Part shown: piece after piece, positions 61,408-64,000 of the stretch | How positions within the stretch are numbered: position 1 is the first letter of the stretch | Layout: every line of letters starts with the position of its first letter | Origin: Clostridium sp. CAG:710 | Lineage (GTDB): Bacteria; Bacillota_I; Bacilli_A; RF39; UBA660 | Length of the DNA stretch: 64,000 bases | Direction: 5' to 3' | NCBI GenBank assembly: GCA_000432595.1 | Contig: HF996868.1 | Coordinates: 1-64,000 of the forward strand | Notes under the pieces: model-generated | What the model saw: only the letters and a program-made list of their open reading frames with translations | Told to the model about the DNA's origin: nothing | Database searches by the model: none | Program-made: the position numbers and the translations under genes

Positions 61408-63387
61408 TTAATTATTCAACATTTCATTAAGCTTTTCTTCATTCCAAATTTCTATGCCTAATTTTTGTGCTTTTTCATATTTACTTCCAGGATTTTCCCC
61501 GACTATTACAACAGATGTTTTTTTACTAACAGAATCTGTTACTTTACCACCTAATGATTCAATTTTTTCTCTTATTTCATCACGAGCTTTACTTAATGTT
61601 CCTGTTATTACAAAGGTTTTGTCAGTAAAGTTTTCATCCTCTATAGATTTTGATAATAAACATTTTTCATTAACACCTATTTCTATAAGCTTTAAAACTT
61701 GTTCTTTATTATAGTCTACATTGAAATAATTTATTATACTTTTTGCGATTATTTCCCCAACATCATAAATGTCTTTTAATTCATCAAATGATGCATTCAT
61801 AAAATTAGTCATGGTTTCAAATTCCTTAGCAAGTATTTTAGCAGTTTTTTCACCTACATTTGGAATTCCTAATGCAAAAATAAACTTTTCTAGTGATGAT
61901 GATTTACTCTTTTCTATTGCATTTAAAATGTTTTCAACACTTTTTTCTCCAAATCCTTCTAATTCTATTAAGTCTTTTTTATGGTTAGATAATTTAAATA
62001 TGTCTACAAAATTATTTATAAAATGCATATTATAGAAGTCTTCCATAATTCTATCGCCTAGTCCATCTATATTCATTGCTTTTCTGCTTACAAAATGAAT
62101 TAATCCTTCTATTTTTCTTGCATCGCATCCTGGATTCATACAGTAGTAATCTACTTGTCCTTCTTTTTTGATTAGTGGACTGTTACAAATTGGACATGTT
62201 TTTATCATCACAAAATCTTTTTCTGTTCCATCTCTTCTTTCAGGAAGAGCTCTTACAACTTCTGGGATTACATCTGCGGCTTTTCTAATAGATACTGTAT
62301 CTCCTATTTTTAAGTCTTTTCCTATTACATAATCTTCATTATGAAGTGTTGCCCTTCTTATGGTTGAACCTTGTACTATTACAGGTTCTAATACTGCATT
62401 TGGAGTTATTTGCCCTGTTCTTCCTACCGTGAATACTATATCAGTTAGTTTAGTTAGTACTTCCGTTGCGGGAAATTTATATGCAGTTGCCCATTTAGGG
62501 TATTTAGCTGTAAATCCCATTTTCTTTTGATCCATTATATTATTAAGTTTTATTACAATTCCATCTATTTCATATGGAAGTGTTGGTCTTGATAATTTTT
62601 GTTCTTCAATAAATTGTAGTACTTCATCAATACCAGTCACAAGTTTATTATTAGGATTAACTCTAAAGCCTAAACTTTTCATAAACTCAAGTGCGGCATA
62701 ATGAGTTGTGATTCCATAATCTTCGGGATTAGGTAAGTGATATATCCATGACTCTAATTTTCTTGATGCGGCTATTTTTGAATCCAATTGTCTAATAGAA
62801 CCTGCGGCAGCATTTCTAGGATTTTGAAATAAATTAAGTCCTAGTTCTTCTCGCTCTTTATTTAATTTATTAAATACTTTCTTACTCATATAGATTTCAC
62901 CACGTACTTCTATATCTATTTCTTTTGGTAGAGTAAGTGGTATTGTCTTTATAGTCTTAACATTCTCAGTTATATCTTCCCCTACTACTCCGTCTCCTCT
63001 TGTTGCGGCAGTAATAAGTTTTCCTTTTTCATAATGAAGCGATACGCTTAAACCATCTATTTTCAATTCACATACATATGATGGATTTATATTTTCTTTT
63101 CGAATTCTACTATCAAATGCGATTATTTCTGATTCATTAAATACATTACTTAATGATAGCATAGGTATAGCGTGTGTTACTTTTTTAAAACTATCTAATA
63201 CTTTTCCACCTACTCTTACAGTTGGTGAATCATCTCTTCTAAGGGACGGATTAGCTATTTCTAGTTCAAATAATTCTCTTAAATATTTATCATATTCTTG
63301 GTCGGTAATAGTTGGATTATCTAATGTATGATAGTTGTAATCCGCTTCATTTATTATTTTAATTAGTTCATCATATCTTTCTTTCAT
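61408..63387 (-). CDS. ligA: NAD-dependent DNA ligase LigA
   Basis: 659 residues, full length. The N-terminal Ia domain is followed by the adenylation domain with the AMP-accepting lysine in CELKIDGLSVS, then the OB fold, a zinc finger (CPICNSPL ... CMNPGCDARK), helix-hairpin-helix repeats and a C-terminal BRCT domain (FTDKTFVITGTLSKARDEI). It seals nicks in replication and repair using NAD+. It follows pcrA by 12 bases, the usual Firmicutes arrangement. Confidence 0.97.
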   Translation of the reverse strand: MKERYDELIKIINEADYNYHTLDNPTITDQEYDKYLRELFELEIANPSLRRDDSPTVRVGGKVLDSFKKVTHAIPMLSLSNVFNESEIIAFDSRIRKENINPSYVCELKIDGLSVSLHYEKGKLITAATRGDGVVGEDITENVKTIKTIPLTLPKEIDIEVRGEIYMSKKVFNKLNKEREELGLNLFQNPRNAAAGSIRQLDSKIAASRKLESWIYHLPNPEDYGITTHYAALEFMKSLGFRVNPNNKLVTGIDEVLQFIEEQKLSRPTLPYEIDGIVIKLNNIMDQKKMGFTAKYPKWATAYKFPATEVLTKLTDIVFTVGRTGQITPNAVLEPVIVQGSTIRRATLHNEDYVIGKDLKIGDTVSIRKAADVIPEVVRALPERRDGTEKDFVMIKTCPICNSPLIKKEGQVDYYCMNPGCDARKIEGLIHFVSRKAMNIDGLGDRIMEDFYNMHFINNFVDIFKLSNHKKDLIELEGFGEKSVENILNAIEKSKSSSLEKFIFALGIPNVGEKTAKILAKEFETMTNFMNASFDELKDIYDVGEIIAKSIINYFNVDYNKEQVLKLIEIGVNEKCLLSKSIEDENFTDKTFVITGTLSKARDEIREKIESLGGKVTDSVSKKTSVVIVGENPGSKYEKAQKLGIEIWNEEKLNEMLNN

Positions 63388-63399
63388 ATAATCGCCTCA

Positions 63400-64000
63400 T
63401 TAATTAATTTTGCTTAAGCTTTTGTGATTTTTCATTAATTTTCTTATTCCATATGGATGTTTAAACGCTATAGAAACAAGTGTATTTGTTACTTCTACTA
63501 CTTTTCCTTGTCCAAATATTTCATGATATACATAATCTCCAACTTGATAATCAACGTCTTCTTTTCTAAAGTGCTCCTCTTTCTTCATCTTTTCTTGTTT
63601 ATTAAATTCTTTTTCTGTGAATGCTTTATCTATTAATTTATCATCTATTTCTGATAAGAATCTACTTGATGGATTTGCTTGTTCTCTACCAAATAGAGTA
63701 CGCATTTTTGCGTTTACTAAATAAAGTTTTTTTCTTGCACGTGTTATTGCCACATACATTAGTCTTCTTTCTTCTTCTACCTCATTATTATCTAATAAGG
63801 AATTTATATGTGGAAATATTCCTTCTTCAAGCCCTATTACAAATACATAATCAAATTCTAGTCCTTTTACAGAATGTACTGTCATTAAACTAATTCTATT
63901 TTTATTATCTTTATATTCGTTTACATCACTTACTAAACTTATTTCTAATAAGAAATCTTCTAGAGATACCAATCCATATTGTTCTTCAAATGCTTTAGTA
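63400..64000 (-). CDS. pcrA: ATP-dependent DNA helicase PcrA/UvrD, 3' part only
   Basis: The open frame continues to the window edge, so only the last ~200 residues are visible. They contain the motif V/VI region of superfamily 1 helicases (VHSVKGLEFDYVFVIGLEEGIFPH; RRLMYVAITRARKKLYL). A Lys/Glu linker and the C-terminal Tudor-like RNA-polymerase-binding module (YQVGDYVYHEIFGQGKVVEV) typical of PcrA follow. It is upstream of ligA in the same operon. Confidence 0.93.
   Translation of the reverse strand, partial: TKAFEEQYGLVSLEDFLLEISLVSDVNEYKDNKNRISLMTVHSVKGLEFDYVFVIGLEEGIFPHINSLLDNNEVEEERRLMYVAITRARKKLYLVNAKMRTLFGREQANPSSRFLSEIDDKLIDKAFTEKEFNKQEKMKKEEHFRKEDVDYQVGDYVYHEIFGQGKVVEVTNTLVSIAFKHPYGIRKLMKNHKSLSKIN

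Overview
The window is a low-GC, densely packed bacterial chromosome segment in which most genes lie on the minus strand. The gene set points to an anaerobic, walled member of the Bacilli in the broad sense, with Mollicutes-related or RF39/Erysipelotrichia-like gut lineages as the best guess. Pyruvate:ferredoxin oxidoreductase indicates an anaerobe. EzrA, three FemAB-type transferases and a MurJ/YtgP-like flippase indicate a Gram-positive wall. T-box leaders, a Firmicutes-type rpsD leader and the ftsY-ylxM-ffh order are Firmicutes traits. UGA is used as a stop (for example at 60684-60686) and UGG encodes Trp, so the code is the standard bacterial one. The taxonomic placement is inference.

Layout. 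1-1.6 kb: truncated hybrid histidine kinase. 1.7-6.1 kb: an AMP-forming acyl-CoA synthetase-like enzyme and the lemA/DUF2207 pair. 6.2-12 kb: an operon of ABC ATPase, FtsX-type permease, TetR repressor and Zn/Cd-type P-type ATPase, whose promoter is bracketed by two perfect palindromes. 12-20 kb: a lipase-like DUF2974 protein, a ~1,290-residue metallophosphoesterase protein, a DUF5684 membrane protein, a histidine phosphatase-glycosyltransferase fusion and an orphan gene. 20.27-25.64 kb: a defence-type island bounded by nearly identical tandem GTACCTAAA repeats. It holds a membrane protein, a frameshifted OB-fold/SSB-like gene, an SRA+DUF3883 modification-dependent nuclease candidate, a NUDIX hydrolase, the tail of a type I HsdR, an Abi-like N-terminal fragment and a large protein with two HEPN-type R-x4-H motifs. 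25.7-31.6 kb: recG and nifJ, with two unassigned small-RNA genes that carry complementary nine-base segments. 31.6-35.4 kb: a CapA-like, NAGPA-like and DUF6273-like envelope operon. 35.4-36.6 kb: an OLE-type large noncoding RNA followed by an OapA-like membrane protein. 36.6-40.2 kb: an Ig-like surface protein, ASCH and DUF4186 proteins and a CotD-like protein. 40.2-50.3 kb: core genes ffh, ylxM, ftsY, ezrA, rpsD, tyrS, an envelope-linked trio, a lipoprotein and trmB. 50.3-56.5 kb: three FemAB transferases, the lipid flippase and a Cse60-like small protein. 56.6-64 kb: leuS with a T-box, a TIGR01212 radical SAM protein, a decayed YfhO gene, ligA and the 3' part of pcrA.

The strongest items for follow-up are the OLE RNA/OapA locus, the repeat-bounded island with its dual-HEPN protein, and the pair of complementary small RNAs at 25.7 and 28.0 kb. 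I found no CRISPR array, tRNA, rRNA, integrase or transposase.
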